The notes: generated by a model not told the origin, from the sequence alone. Numbered from the stretch's first letter, positions 15,663 through 25,053 are shown. The stretch is DNA of 64,000 bases from Bacillota bacterium (GCA_021841025.1 JAKBWA010000064.1:62001-126000); one strand, 5' to 3'. Numbers and translations: made by a program.

Positions 15663-15691
15663 CACAAGGAATATTTATTGTTCTCCTTGTG
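15663..15691. repeat. Inverted repeat between convergent genes
   Basis: CACAAGGA and TCCTTGTG with a 13-nt AT-rich loop. It lies between the convergent 95-aa gene and the BI-1 gene and may act as a terminator, although no U-tract follows on either strand. Confidence 0.45.
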
Positions 15692-15704
15692 TCGCCCTAA
15701 TCTG

Positions 15705-16367
15705 TCATCGGCGTCCTAGGCGCATGAGGAAGAGGAAGAGATTGATAATATCTACCAGCAATGAGACCGCCAAAACAATAGCAACCCCATTCCCGGCCAT
15801 GACTCGGCCGCGGTAGCGCATAATGGCGAAGTCAACCATCATGTACCCAGTAAAGATCAAGACTCCAATGAGATTGTATGCCCTGGAGGCCATGATCCCA
15901 AATGCACCGGGCAAGAAAAACGACAATAAACTTGTAATAATCAGCATTAACAGACCTAAAAACAAAATCGGTCCCAACTTTGTAAAATCCCATGGAACCC
16001 AGGCAACCACAGCTGCGGAAAGCAGCATGGCAAGTAAAATACTGCCCATAACAGCCAAGAAAAGATGATTTTGATCCAAGATGGCATACCATAGTACTGG
16101 GCCAATGGCTATACCCATTCCTACCGCCACAACAATACCCCAGAACAGCGCTAAGCCAGCATGGGTTTGGTTGCGGCCCACAAAGATTGTGCCCACAATT
16201 GCCGCAATAAATCCTATCCACAATGCACCCGGCCCCAGCGCCACGCCGAACACACTCGCGATCATAAGAATTGCTAATAATAACGCCAAAAACCCAAGGG
16301 TCCGTGCCATTAAGGATCCGTGAACTCCGTCTGCTATTCGGTAGCCATAAATTGGACGGTTATTCAT
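15705..16367 (-). CDS. Bax inhibitor-1/YccA family membrane protein
   Basis: About 220 aa with seven hydrophobic segments. The C-terminal family signature is clear: IFTGYMMVDFAIMRYRG followed by AVSLLVDIINLFLFLMRLG. Bacterial members (YccA, YetJ) are linked to FtsH control or calcium leak; which applies here is unknown. ATG 16367 is placed 8 nt after GGGGAGG. Two earlier starts (GTG 16376, ATG 16373) overlap the ribosome site. A TTGAAT, 18 nt, TATTAC promoter candidate precedes it. Confidence 0.85.
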   Translation of the reverse strand: MNNRPIYGYRIADGVHGSLMARTLGFLALLLAILMIASVFGVALGPGALWIGFIAAIVGTIFVGRNQTHAGLALFWGIVVAVGMGIAIGPVLWYAILDQNHLFLAVMGSILLAMLLSAAVVAWVPWDFTKLGPILFLGLLMLIITSLLSFFLPGAFGIMASRAYNLIGVLIFTGYMMVDFAIMRYRGRVMAGNGVAIVLAVSLLVDIINLFLFLMRLGRR

Positions 16368-16588
16368 GTTCATCACCTCCCCTATGTTTGTAATACAACA
16401 CTTGTCGGAATTTATTCAAGAGGGAAATCATCCTTTCCGTTGTCAAGAGCTTGCAGTTAGAGCCATCTTTCGGGACAATAATCATGATATGTAGAGGTCT
16501 CTCAACCAGGCTAGTGTGCCCACTGTTGGGCAATTCCACTCGTCATGTGAGCATGAATGGCTTTTCATAAAGAAAGAAGGCGTGATGA

Positions 16589-16978
16589 ATGGCAGAGAGC
16601 GAAGGCATGTCATTTGAAATTTTAGCGGCGGGTATACGTGACATTCGGCATGACGTTCCGCTTCTCTTATCGGTTTTAGCCAAAAAATTGGAAGCAGGAC
16701 TTCCAGACCGAGTACATGTGATGCGCCACTCCGGTCTATTTTCCCGGGGCAATTCGGTAAATTCGATTACAATCGATTTTGAGGATATCCGTTATATGAT
16801 TAAGAATAAGGCTGGACGGCTGGAGACATTGCGACAAAAAGTGGTGCATGATGTCGTACTCAAAACTGAATCCATGAATTTCGATGACTGGATCGAGGAT
16901 GTCCTACACCATCTAATGCAAGAAAGCGATCAAAATGAAAAAGTGCGAAACATGCTCGATCGATTTCTTACATCATAG
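16589..16978 (+). CDS. Hypothetical protein, 129 aa
   Basis: No family recognised. Soluble, mainly helical, charged. It begins MAESEGMSFEILAAGIRDI and has a central segment NSVNSITIDFEDIRYMIKNK that looks like a strand-helix unit. A C-terminal acidic helix (DDWIEDVLHHLMQ) and a charged end follow. AGAAGG upstream of the ATG and even codon use support a real gene. A possible TTGCAG, 17 nt, GACAAT promoter is at 16451-16479. It is divergent from the BI-1 gene. No function can be assigned. Confidence 0.65.
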   Translation: MAESEGMSFEILAAGIRDIRHDVPLLLSVLAKKLEAGLPDRVHVMRHSGLFSRGNSVNSITIDFEDIRYMIKNKAGRLETLRQKVVHDVVLKTESMNFDDWIEDVLHHLMQESDQNEKVRNMLDRFLTS

Positions 16979-17920
16979 AGTGAATTAGCAAGCTAATCTG
17001 TCTCATCAATCCTCCTTACTCTTAGGGCTGGTCCTGGAGGGTTGTACTCTTAGGAGACAGAGGATGCGTATTGGGGGAATATTCCAATCCCCGGTGTTAA
17101 GCGTTCATAACCCACTAGCATAAGAGAGCCTATTTATTGAATATGAGCACTAACACATAATACCAACAGGATGCCCGTTCCATATGATTTGGTAAGAGAC
17201 TATGCGAGGAGAGCGAATATGTTGGTGCGTATTTTCAGTGGTCAACGAAAACCGATTGCAGCATCTTTGGATCAGACTCTAACGAAACACATTGAATGGA
17301 GGCGAGCCCCAAATCTCCTCTTAACTTGCTGCTCCATCCACTCTGGCACTCAATCCGGACGTGCTGGGGATAGAGCCTTAAATTTCCCTATAGTAGAGGC
17401 CCCCAAGTGGCGCATCATTGTGCCAAAACAATCCTCCGCGATTAAAACGGCTGTGTTCCCAAGATCCTTGACAACTCACCAGGCACTATTGGGGCCACGC
17501 GTCAGCCGTATCATATCTCGCCGTCAACCAATTCGTTTGTGCAGCCAAAACAAACTAAGCAACGGTTTGTTGCTGTCTCACGCGAGTGAGAATCCCAAAA
17601 ATACCACAACTGAATCATTCCTGTTTGGCCCACCATTCAACAGCTCCGCAATCCCACAATGCAGATATCCCGCTCCAAAAAATGTTTCGCCGATATTTGC
17701 TGGAGAAAGGAAGATCATTTCCGTGAGGCATTAGCATTCATGGTCACGGTCTAAAGGCGACACCCATGTCAAGTCTCCTATCCTGGGAGTTTAAGCCAAG
17801 TATCCAGACCTATGGTACGATACCTCAAAGTGCGTCAAAGAAAAAGGAGAGGCGGTTTCCTTTGATCCAGAACCTTCAAAATCTCCGCCACCACCAATTT
17901 GAGATGGAAAGGGCGATATT
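16979..17920. other. Gene-poor stretch of about 940 bp
   Basis: No confident gene. A direct repeat TACTCTTAGG occurs at 17017 and 17045. A plus ORF at 17171-17734 (187 codons) has no recognisable motif, a weak ribosome site and a Ser/Arg/Pro-rich composition typical of antisense reading. On the minus strand at about 17734-17350, fragments such as MIFLSPANIGETFFGAGYL and NTAVLIAEDCFGTMMRHLG are protein-like but are broken by stops and frame changes. That suggests a decayed minus-strand gene. No S-box or T-box was found before the next gene. Confidence 0.4.
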
Positions 17921-19078
17921 ATGTCCTCACATGAATTTCCCAACTGGCATCTGGAAAGTCTTACAGCGCATGCTGGGGTAGGATATGATCCTGTCTATGG
18001 AGCGATTAGCACACCCGTCTATCAAACCGTAACTTATCAACATCCTGGCTCAGAACTGGGCCCTTACGATTACAGTCGAACGGATAACCCTACCCGCCAC
18101 GCAGCTCAAGAAGCCCTTAATCGGCTGGAAAATGGGGCTGGGGCATTATTATACACGAGCGGTATGGCAGCTCTCACGGTTCTGGTCCAAACGCTACAAC
18201 AAGGTGATCACGTCTTGATCACTGAAGACGCATACGGCGGTACTTACCGCATTATGGTTGATGTTTTTTCCAAATTCGGGGTCTCCGCAAGCATGGTCAA
18301 CACGCGCGATCTCAATCAAGTCGAGGAACATTTAGGACCCAATACACGTCTAGTCATCGTGGAAACTCCCAGCAATCCTTTATTACACGTCAGTCCTTTG
18401 AGAGAACTAGCCGACCTGGTTCATTCCCACCAGGCCGAATTAGCAGTAGATAACACGTTCATGACTGCCGTTCGTCAGCGCCCGTTAGAATTAGGAGCTG
18501 ATTATGCCGTTTACAGCGCAACAAAATATCTGGCAGGCCACAACGATGTGCTCGCTGGCGCCATTGTCTGTAAAACGATAAACCAGTATCGCCGTTTATA
18601 CGATCTCACCAATGCTACCGGAAGTGTATTAGGCCCATGGGATACTTGGCTTCTTCTTCGAGGATTAAAAACTCTTGCAATCCGCATGGATCGCCAGGAA
18701 AGCAATGCTCGGAGCATTGCTCGGTTTTTGTACGCACATGACCGGGTTCAAGCTGTTTATTATCCCGAGTTAGCTGAAGACAGCATCAAAACACGTCACA
18801 TGAGTCAAGCGTCAGGATACGGGGCTATGTTATCATTTTTGCTGAAGGAACCGGACACGTATATTGCCCTGATGGACAAATTAAAGGTGATCTTGCCAGC
18901 GGTAAGCCTGGGGGGTGTGGAATCGCTTATTACCCACCCTTACAACGAAACGCACCGAGAACTTCCGGAACCTATGCGGCGTCACCTTGGCATTATCCCA
19001 GGACTCATGCGTTTATCCGTGGGAATCGAACACATTGATGATCTTCTTAACGACTTGTCTGATGCGCTGCGTTCGTAG
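17921..19078 (+). CDS. Cys/Met-metabolism PLP enzyme (cystathionine synthase/lyase type)
   Basis: PLP-dependent trans-sulfuration enzyme, 385 aa. Key motifs are SRTDNPTRHAAQEAL, YTSGMAAL (cofactor phosphate site), VETPSNPLL, VDNTFMTAV and the Schiff-base lysine in SATKYLAGHNDV. The C-terminal LGGVESLITHP and LSVGIEHIDDL are also typical. ATG has GAAAGGG 7 nt upstream. Sequence alone does not separate cystathionine gamma-synthase, gamma-lyase, beta-lyase or methionine gamma-lyase. The paralogue directly downstream makes a synthase plus lyase pair plausible. Confidence 0.9.
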   Translation: MSSHEFPNWHLESLTAHAGVGYDPVYGAISTPVYQTVTYQHPGSELGPYDYSRTDNPTRHAAQEALNRLENGAGALLYTSGMAALTVLVQTLQQGDHVLITEDAYGGTYRIMVDVFSKFGVSASMVNTRDLNQVEEHLGPNTRLVIVETPSNPLLHVSPLRELADLVHSHQAELAVDNTFMTAVRQRPLELGADYAVYSATKYLAGHNDVLAGAIVCKTINQYRRLYDLTNATGSVLGPWDTWLLLRGLKTLAIRMDRQESNARSIARFLYAHDRVQAVYYPELAEDSIKTRHMSQASGYGAMLSFLLKEPDTYIALMDKLKVILPAVSLGGVESLITHPYNETHRELPEPMRRHLGIIPGLMRLSVGIEHIDDLLNDLSDALRS

Positions 19079-19126
19079 ACTGGCACCATCGAAAGCGACT
19101 TGAATTCATTTAGGGAGTGAGCCACA

Positions 19127-20275
19127 ATTACTGAAAAACGCACACAATTTGTGCATACAGGTTATGAATTGGACAAGGGAACCCAAGCCATAACTCCGCC
19201 GATTTTTCGGGCGACTACCTATCATCAAGCAGATCCCTGGAATCCTCCCCCATACGATTATGCACGCTCAGGAAACCCTACCCGCCACGCCTTTGAAGCC
19301 GCTATGGCGGAGTTGGAACAGGGAACCGTTGGTCTCGCCTTCTCGTCCGGCATGGCCGCCTTGACAGCCGCATTGATGTTGCTGTCTCAAGGTGATCACC
19401 TTATCGTCACCAGGGATTGCCAAGGAGGTACACAAAGGGTGTTACGGGGCATTTTCAGTCGCTTCGGCATTCAGATCAGCTATGTGGACACAGAAGATTA
19501 CCATGCGCTGGCGCACGCTCTGAAACCGCAAACCCGTGCTATTCTGATTGAAAACTTCAGCAACCCATTTTTACATGTCACCGACATCCCGAAGGTCAGC
19601 CAATGGGCCCACGCGAATGATTTATGGGTTATGGTGGACAACACATTTATTACTCCCTACTTACAAAATCCGCTGACCCAGGGAGCGGATTTAGTGATTC
19701 ATTCTGCCACCAAAATGATTGGCGGGCATTCCGACATCACGGCCGGAATCGCCGTGGCCAAGGACTCTGATCTGGGTCAGCAACTATACTTCATTCAGAA
19801 TGCTTGTGGAGCCGTATTATCTCCGGATGATTCTTATATGAGCTTGCGTGGTCTTCACACCTTACCCATCCGCATGGATCAAGCACAGCGCACAGCCCAA
19901 AAACTAGCCCGTGTACTGCAAGATCACCCGCGCGTAGAGCATGTATACTATCCAGGGCTCAGCACTCACCCGGGACATGAAATTGCCCAACAAACAATGC
20001 GGGGTTTTGGACAAATGCTAACCATTCGTGTTAAAGACGCAACCTGGGTACCCGATGTGGCGCACCATCTGCAGTTGGCTAGAGTAGGCGCGGGATTTGG
20101 AGGCACCGAAACGATTTTGTCGCTACCCGAACTACACTGCCACGCAGCTTTAACTATAGACGAAAGGCGTGAGCGCAATATTACTCCCGATATCATTCGC
20201 ATCTCAGTAGGCCTCGAAGCCGACGAAGACCTTATTGCCGATATCGTTCAAGCTCTCGATCGGGCTGAGGCGTAA
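19127..20275 (+). CDS. Second Cys/Met-metabolism PLP enzyme (apparent ATT start)
   Basis: Paralogue of the upstream gene, 382 aa, with SGNPTRHAFEAAM, FSSGMAALTAAL, VDNTFITPYLQ, and the PLP lysine in SATKMIGGHSDI. Between the in-frame TGA and the conserved body there is no ATG. The nearest classical start, GTG 19151, has no ribosome site. AGGGAGTG at 19112-19119 points to ATT 19127-19129, giving ITEKRTQFVHTGYELD, which matches the normal N-terminal length of the family. It is 48 bp after its paralogue and ends just before a terminator. The exact reaction is undetermined. Confidence 0.88.
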   Translation: MTEKRTQFVHTGYELDKGTQAITPPIFRATTYHQADPWNPPPYDYARSGNPTRHAFEAAMAELEQGTVGLAFSSGMAALTAALMLLSQGDHLIVTRDCQGGTQRVLRGIFSRFGIQISYVDTEDYHALAHALKPQTRAILIENFSNPFLHVTDIPKVSQWAHANDLWVMVDNTFITPYLQNPLTQGADLVIHSATKMIGGHSDITAGIAVAKDSDLGQQLYFIQNACGAVLSPDDSYMSLRGLHTLPIRMDQAQRTAQKLARVLQDHPRVEHVYYPGLSTHPGHEIAQQTMRGFGQMLTIRVKDATWVPDVAHHLQLARVGAGFGGTETILSLPELHCHAALTIDERRERNITPDIIRISVGLEADEDLIADIVQALDRAEA

Positions 20276-20276
20276 A

Positions 20277-20300
20277 CCTGGGATTTTGTCCCGGGTTTTT
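20277..20300 (+). terminator. Rho-independent terminator of the PLP-enzyme pair
   Basis: CCTGGGA, loop TTTTG, TCCCGGG (one G-T pair), then TTTTT. It ends the plus unit before the convergent acyl-CoA ligase. Confidence 0.8.
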
Positions 20301-20313
20301 GCCTTTTGCACAA

Positions 20314-21864
20314 TTATTTTTCATCTCCAGGTGAGTCTTGTGGATGTTTCTCAGTCCACTGATCCCTGGCCAGTCGCCGCACTACTTTCCCAGACGGACC
20401 AAGAGGGAGGGAATCGACCACCTCTATGATATGAGGCCTTTTATAGTCGGCTAATGATGACTTCGCCAGTTCACTGAGGCGTGCCACATCGATTGTGCGG
20501 CCTGAACGCGGCACGACCAGGGCTACTACCCTCTCCCCCCGTCTAGGGTCGGCTACGCCAAAGACCGTGGCTTGACCGACATCTGGGCTGCGTAGCAGCA
20601 CAGACTCTACTTCAACCGGATAAACGTTTTCGCCGGCCATGATGATCATATCCTGCTTACGATCTACGAGATACAATAACCCGTCAGCAGTCATGTAGCC
20701 CATATCACCAACAGTTAGATACCCATCTTCAGTAAAGCTTTCTTGCGTAGCAGAAGGGTTGTTAAAGTACCCACTCATCAGCGTAGGGCCTTTTGCAAAC
20801 ACTTCACCGATCTCACCGGGAGGAACGTCTTGATGCTGATCATTCAAAATCCTCACACTTTGTCCCACGAGAGGGTACCCAACTGAACCCAATGGTCCGC
20901 CAGCACTATGGCGAATGACGGTACATGCTCCATACTCCGTCGACCCGTAAATATCATATAAACGAACGCCAGGAAATCCGTTAAGAATGCGATCACGCAA
21001 GGTGCTGTCCAGAGGCGCTGAAGCCGTAAGCATCACTCTAAGGGTTTTAGCATCAAGCTTCCCCGCCTCCACCGCATCCGCCAGGAAGGTTAAAAGAGAA
21101 GGAACAAACATACTGTAAGTTACCTGATGTTGATTCATTTCGTCGACAATGTGCTGAGGATGGATGCTGCGGTAGGGATAAATCACGCAAGTCGCGCCGA
21201 TAATGACAGATAACGTGACAACCCACAATGAATTGACATGAAACATTGGCAAAACAGCGAGTCCGATATCATCTGAAGAAATCCCCAAATCTGCTACTAA
21301 AGTCAGTGCAATCATGAGATTGCTAACGTGACTCCGTACTGCACCCTTGGGTTTGCCAGTGGTTCCTGATGTGTAGACGATCACCCAGGGATCGTTTTCT
21401 TCTATGGCGACAGAAAGAGGAGAGTCATCCATTGGGGATACGATGTCATCCCAATTGTGGTCTTCATCGGCGCTAAGATGTGTATAGAAAACAGGAAGGA
21501 GACTTTCATAGGGCTGCAAAGCCGGGCGCAGGTCCTTTTCCGCTATAATCACACTGATTTGACTATCCATGAGCGCATACCGAATCTCTTCTTCAGACCA
21601 GCGTAAATTAATCGGCACGCCCACCAAACCTGCTTTGGCTAATCCAAAATAGGCTTCAGCCATGTCAAGCCCGTTAGGCAGCAAAAGACCAACTCGTTGT
21701 CCCTTTTTCAATCCTCGGTCCAACAAGGCACGAGCAATCTGATTGGTGCGTTTATCCAGCTCCTGAAAGGTCCACGACTGGTCGCCAAAGATCAAGGCCT
21801 TTTTGTTTCGAAACCGTATTGCTGCACCATGTAATGCTTCACCAACAGTTAACACCCTCGTCAT
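20314..21864 (-). CDS. AMP-forming acyl-CoA synthetase
   Basis: ANL-superfamily ligase that activates a carboxylic acid to acyl-AMP and then acyl-CoA, about 516 aa. The phosphate-binding loop is VYTSGTTGKPKGAV. The A5 region reads YDIYGSTEYGAC, and the hinge motif is VGDMGYMTADGLLYLVDR. The terminal catalytic lysine is in LGPSGKVVRR. The start is uncertain between ATG 21864 and GTG 21855; an earlier GTG (21888) has no room for a ribosome site. It follows the flippase-like gene by 27 bp. Chain-length or aromatic substrate preference is not readable. Confidence 0.85.
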   Translation of the reverse strand: MTRVLTVGEALHGAAIRFRNKKALIFGDQSWTFQELDKRTNQIARALLDRGLKKGQRVGLLLPNGLDMAEAYFGLAKAGLVGVPINLRWSEEEIRYALMDSQISVIIAEKDLRPALQPYESLLPVFYTHLSADEDHNWDDIVSPMDDSPLSVAIEENDPWVIVYTSGTTGKPKGAVRSHVSNLMIALTLVADLGISSDDIGLAVLPMFHVNSLWVVTLSVIIGATCVIYPYRSIHPQHIVDEMNQHQVTYSMFVPSLLTFLADAVEAGKLDAKTLRVMLTASAPLDSTLRDRILNGFPGVRLYDIYGSTEYGACTVIRHSAGGPLGSVGYPLVGQSVRILNDQHQDVPPGEIGEVFAKGPTLMSGYFNNPSATQESFTEDGYLTVGDMGYMTADGLLYLVDRKQDMIIMAGENVYPVEVESVLLRSPDVGQATVFGVADPRRGERVVALVVPRSGRTIDVARLSELAKSSLADYKRPHIIEVVDSLPLGPSGKVVRRLARDQWTEKHPQDSPGDEK

Positions 21865-21891
21865 CTCCCGTACAAGGAATACAATCACCTT

Positions 21892-23094
21892 CTATGTCTG
21901 TGTACGCACTTTCACATACGCTCCCCACAACTGCGCAAGCCCAGACGTCACGAGCGTTATACACATAATACCGAACATGATATGCGTCGTCGATATCACA
22001 AAGCGTCCCAAAGAATGATCGTGAATCAAGACCCAAACCCAGTACAGCAATCCACACCCGACTGTTACAACAATTTCCCAGCGCCCCTGGGCCACTGAAT
22101 ATAACATGGCAATATTGAGTAATCCAAGGGATATCATACCCCAGCCATATAGACCCAACCAGGGTGCGATGCCAAAAAATTCTTTCCCCAAAACCATCAT
22201 GACCAAACCCGAGGCATGGACTGTAAATAGCCATTCACCAACGCCGGCGAGAAGACTATAAACTGCCACTGTCATGGCGACATATCGATACCGATATCTA
22301 GGGTCAGACAAGATGGCAGTCAGCATGACCGTTCCCAGGCTGCCCGACACAAATTGCAGACTATGTCCAATAGTTGCCAGTCCCGTATATTTTCCCGCGG
22401 TTAAAGGAGACAAGGCATATTTGGCGGCCAGGCCATCCACCAAGGCAAACAACACATTAATAATGCCAACCACGGCGGTACCCATGATTACACCGGCAGA
22501 CGCTTCTTCTCCCTTCAAGGGAACGTGCGATACCATAGTACGGCTGACAAACCACGTGACCCAGGCCGCTATCGCCTCCAAAATTCCTACAGCCAAAAGG
22601 TGGTAACTACTCCAAAGAGCTCCTGCTGCCGCTACGACCCGAAATCCCGTATTCAAGACCGCTAAGAGGCCAACCCAAAGATACCACCGACTGCGTTGCA
22701 ACATCCCGACATTGGCAGCCAAGGCCAGACTGGGCACCACTTCTGCCGTATAAATAATTAATAAAGTGTCGTTAACGTGAAAAATCCCAGCCAGTTTTGG
22801 TCCTAATAGCCAAATCATTAGCCACAGTGCCGCGCCGCCAGTCCACAAAGCTATGGCTTGGACCCGAACGTTTTGTCCTTGGTACTTCCCGATCCGCGTA
22901 TAGATCAGAGTGATCATCCCAGCAGGTATCACTAAAAAACCCGTCACGTTCAAAAAGGTCGCCAAATCCCCATACTCCCGGGGCCCTAAAACATGTGCTA
23001 ACACCACATGGTAAAGATAATTGAACAGCCCCGCTATCACAGTAGCCAATCCAAAGATCAGGTTATCCTCCCAAAATGCCTTGAATTTGGCCAT
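21892..23094 (-). CDS. Polysaccharide flippase-like membrane protein
   Basis: 400-aa protein with about 12 hydrophobic segments in the MOP/Wzx superfamily. The N-terminal NLIFGLATVIAGLFNYLYH and VLGPREYGDLATFLNV match the usual LGPxxYGxxA motif of oligosaccharide flippases. It probably exports a lipid-linked saccharide. No glycosyltransferase cluster lies next to it; the partner gene is an acyl-CoA ligase. ATG 23094 has GGAGG 5 nt upstream. Confidence 0.75.
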   Translation of the reverse strand: MAKFKAFWEDNLIFGLATVIAGLFNYLYHVVLAHVLGPREYGDLATFLNVTGFLVIPAGMITLIYTRIGKYQGQNVRVQAIALWTGGAALWLMIWLLGPKLAGIFHVNDTLLIIYTAEVVPSLALAANVGMLQRSRWYLWVGLLAVLNTGFRVVAAAGALWSSYHLLAVGILEAIAAWVTWFVSRTMVSHVPLKGEEASAGVIMGTAVVGIINVLFALVDGLAAKYALSPLTAGKYTGLATIGHSLQFVSGSLGTVMLTAILSDPRYRYRYVAMTVAVYSLLAGVGEWLFTVHASGLVMMVLGKEFFGIAPWLGLYGWGMISLGLLNIAMLYSVAQGRWEIVVTVGCGLLYWVWVLIHDHSLGRFVISTTHIMFGIMCITLVTSGLAQLWGAYVKVRTQT

Positions 23095-23453
23095 AACTTC
23101 CTCCTTGTTCGAATCTTCCTGCTGGATCGGATCTTATCTTTTACCATTTTGACTTGTGGCGAAAAAAAACATGGCCCAGGTCAGAGGTGCATCCTGGGAT
23201 TACCATGACAATATGCGCCATTTATTCTAGTCCGAATCCTAAAATAAACTAACTCCCAATCTTCTTCATATATTTTATCTGTTTCGACCCGTAGGCAACA
23301 TAGCCCATCTTTCTACACATTCGAAGCACAATCATTGTGTCATTTACACTCATAATGGGATTGTAAGGTCTGAAGTTTACTGTGCTTCTCACGAAACCAG
23401 ACAACGGGCGCCAACAGACGCTCAGAAAACCCAAAGAAAAAGATAACTGTTAA

Positions 23454-23517
23454 TTGCAAAAATTCATTCCATATAGTATCTTATGACTAGTTCCCGTCGG
23501 AGTTTTTCCGGCACGGG
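23454..23517 (+). promoter_or_regulatory. Promoter and leader hairpin before a small membrane gene
   Basis: TTGCAA (23454-23459), 17 nt, TATCTT (23477-23482). Just after the expected start lies a hairpin CCCGT...ACGGG (23493-23517) with an inner CGG/CCG pairing, followed by ATTATTTT, so it could terminate early. The remaining 23095-23585 region holds no recognisable gene. Confidence 0.4.
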
Positions 23518-23585
23518 CATTATTTTGCAACACACCACTCATCATGGCGAGAATCGCACACGTTAATATAGAAAGGAGCCATCAT

Positions 23586-23792
23586 ATGACCCCTTTTACC
23601 GTAGCTATTGCTACAGTGGTTTTAAGCCTGGTAACCATGCTTCTTGGTCTCATCACAGACCGTGAAACCCAGAAGATCTTTCAAAAGGCAAATGTCACTG
23701 AACGGCCAAAGAAAGCACTGCACATCATTATGGGAATTTTGGTCTTTTTATCTGCAGGCTATAACGTGATTCTGTTGTCTGCACATCCGTAA
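23586..23792 (+). CDS. Small two-pass membrane protein, unknown
   Basis: 68 aa with two hydrophobic helices, VAIATVVLSLVTMLLGLIT and IIMGILVFLSAGYNVILL, joined by a charged loop (DRETQKIFQKANVTERPKK). The basic loop should be cytoplasmic. The ribosome site GAAAGGAG lies before ATG 23586, so this start is preferred over an upstream ATG. A strong hairpin follows. It is a lone transcription unit with no family assignment. Confidence 0.65.
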   Translation: MTPFTVAIATVVLSLVTMLLGLITDRETQKIFQKANVTERPKKALHIIMGILVFLSAGYNVILLSAHP

Positions 23793-23822
23793 ACACGGAC
23801 AGTTGACAGGCACCCCACGTAA

Positions 23823-23849
23823 AGCCCATGAGATGTATTCTCATGGGCT
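23823..23849 (+). terminator. 11-bp perfect hairpin, terminator-like
   Basis: AGCCCATGAGA, loop TGTAT, TCTCATGGGCT. It lies 30 bp after the small membrane gene. The U-tract is poor on the plus strand. Confidence 0.5.
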
Positions 23850-23900
23850 GACAATATTAAATCGTCTCCGATTCTAGTCCTTACGCCGCAGTTTGATACC

Positions 23901-23931
23901 GTGGCATCTTTAAGTGGCATCATAATGCCAC
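23901..23931. repeat. GTGGCATC direct repeat with inverted copy
   Basis: GTGGCATC at 23901 and 23914, then ATGCCAC at 23925-23931 pairing with the second copy (GTGGCAT-CATA-ATGCCAC). It may be an operator site. The rest of 23850-24214 contains a TTGACA at 24117 but no gene. Confidence 0.35.
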
Positions 23932-24214
23932 AATGTCACCGAAAGTGAGTAATCAAGCATCTGAAAGAGCAGTTTAACGGTTAAAATAACCTATCCTCTT
24001 GGCGGATTCCTATCCCACTCTTGTTGAGTTAGCCACGTTTCCGAATAATGGCCTATAAAACACCAATAGTGAGTGGTCCTCTACAAAAAGGTTATTGAAA
24101 AACTGAAAAAATATCTTGACAAATCTCTCATAAACCTCTCATTCAAAAGATCCATACTATCAACATAATAAAATACCGATTTTGAGAATGAACTGTAGTG
24201 GAGGAGGGAGTGTC

Positions 24215-24970
24215 ATGATTCCTGAAAGACCTGAAAGCGAAGTGTCATCGCAAGGAAGACGTCTGCAACATTTCAAACGCACCGTTGCAAAGGGGGCTCT
24301 TGCCGCAGGAATTTTTGGGATCATCGGACTGGGCGCCTTTTATGCGGCCAACTGGCAGTCGCTTCAACACCTCCCCCAATTAGCTCGCGCGGTATCCTCT
24401 CATGAACGTGTCAAATGGACTCGCCTAAATCAAGTGAGCCCTTGGTTCCCTAAAGCCCTCATCGCAACCGAGGACCGTAGCTTCTATACGAACTGGGGGA
24501 TTTCTTTCCAGGGAATAGCCAGAGCAGCATGGATCGATTTGCAAACCGGTCAGTTCACTCAGGGCGGGAGTACTATTACTCAAGAACTGGTTCGAGATTT
24601 GGTACTGTCCCCAGCAAAGACTATTCCTCGCAAAGTATCAGGGGTTTTGTTGTCCCTCATGACAACAGCGCTGTATTCCAAGCAACAAATCCTTACAATG
24701 TTTATTAATGAAGTCTATCTTGGGGATAATGCTTATGGAGTCGGGCAAGCTGCCCGGTCGTACTTTGGCGTTTCCGCTCAACATCTCAATTTGCCCGAGT
24801 CTGCTATGTTAGCAGGATTGCCACAACTTCCATCAGTTTATGACCCTCTGGTCAACTACAAATTAGCAAAGATGCGGCAGTTACAGGTACTCAACAGCAT
24901 GGTTCAGGACCATATGATATCTCATCAACAGGCCATGCGCGCCTACCGTGCTCCTTTGCCGCTGAAATAG
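24215..24970 (+). CDS. Monofunctional peptidoglycan transglycosylase (GT51)
   Basis: 251-aa membrane-anchored enzyme that polymerises lipid II glycan strands. One N-terminal TM helix (LAAGIFGIIGLGAFYAANW) is followed by a GT51 domain. ATEDRSFYTNWGIS holds the catalytic Glu, QGGSTITQELVRD is the conserved loop, and NEVYLGDNAYGVGQAARSYFG follows. The usual His of EDxxFxxHxG is Asn here, as in the class A PBP at 46784. The C-terminal third closely parallels that PBP, so it looks like a paralogue without the transpeptidase domain. ATG 24215 has GGAGGAGGG 6 nt upstream. Confidence 0.88.
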   Translation: MIPERPESEVSSQGRRLQHFKRTVAKGALAAGIFGIIGLGAFYAANWQSLQHLPQLARAVSSHERVKWTRLNQVSPWFPKALIATEDRSFYTNWGISFQGIARAAWIDLQTGQFTQGGSTITQELVRDLVLSPAKTIPRKVSGVLLSLMTTALYSKQQILTMFINEVYLGDNAYGVGQAARSYFGVSAQHLNLPESAMLAGLPQLPSVYDPLVNYKLAKMRQLQVLNSMVQDHMISHQQAMRAYRAPLPLK

Positions 24971-25006
24971 CAGATTCTTAATTCTTTAAACCAGAACCTG
25001 CAGTAC

Positions 25007-25053
25007 GTGGGGCACAGGCCCGGCAGAAATTTTCTGCCGGGCCTGTGCCCCAC
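25007..25053. terminator. 23-bp perfect palindrome, bidirectional terminator
   Basis: GTGGGGCACAGGCCCGGCAG plus AAA, one T at the centre, then the exact complement through 25053. It lies between the convergent transglycosylase and codY, so it can serve both. U-tracts are short. Confidence 0.7.

Noticed and set aside
17171..17734. 187-codon plus ORF
   Set aside because: No motif, weak ribosome site and antisense-like Ser/Arg/Pro composition.
23249..23434. 61-codon minus ORF
   Set aside because: TTG start without a ribosome site, and no recognisable feature.
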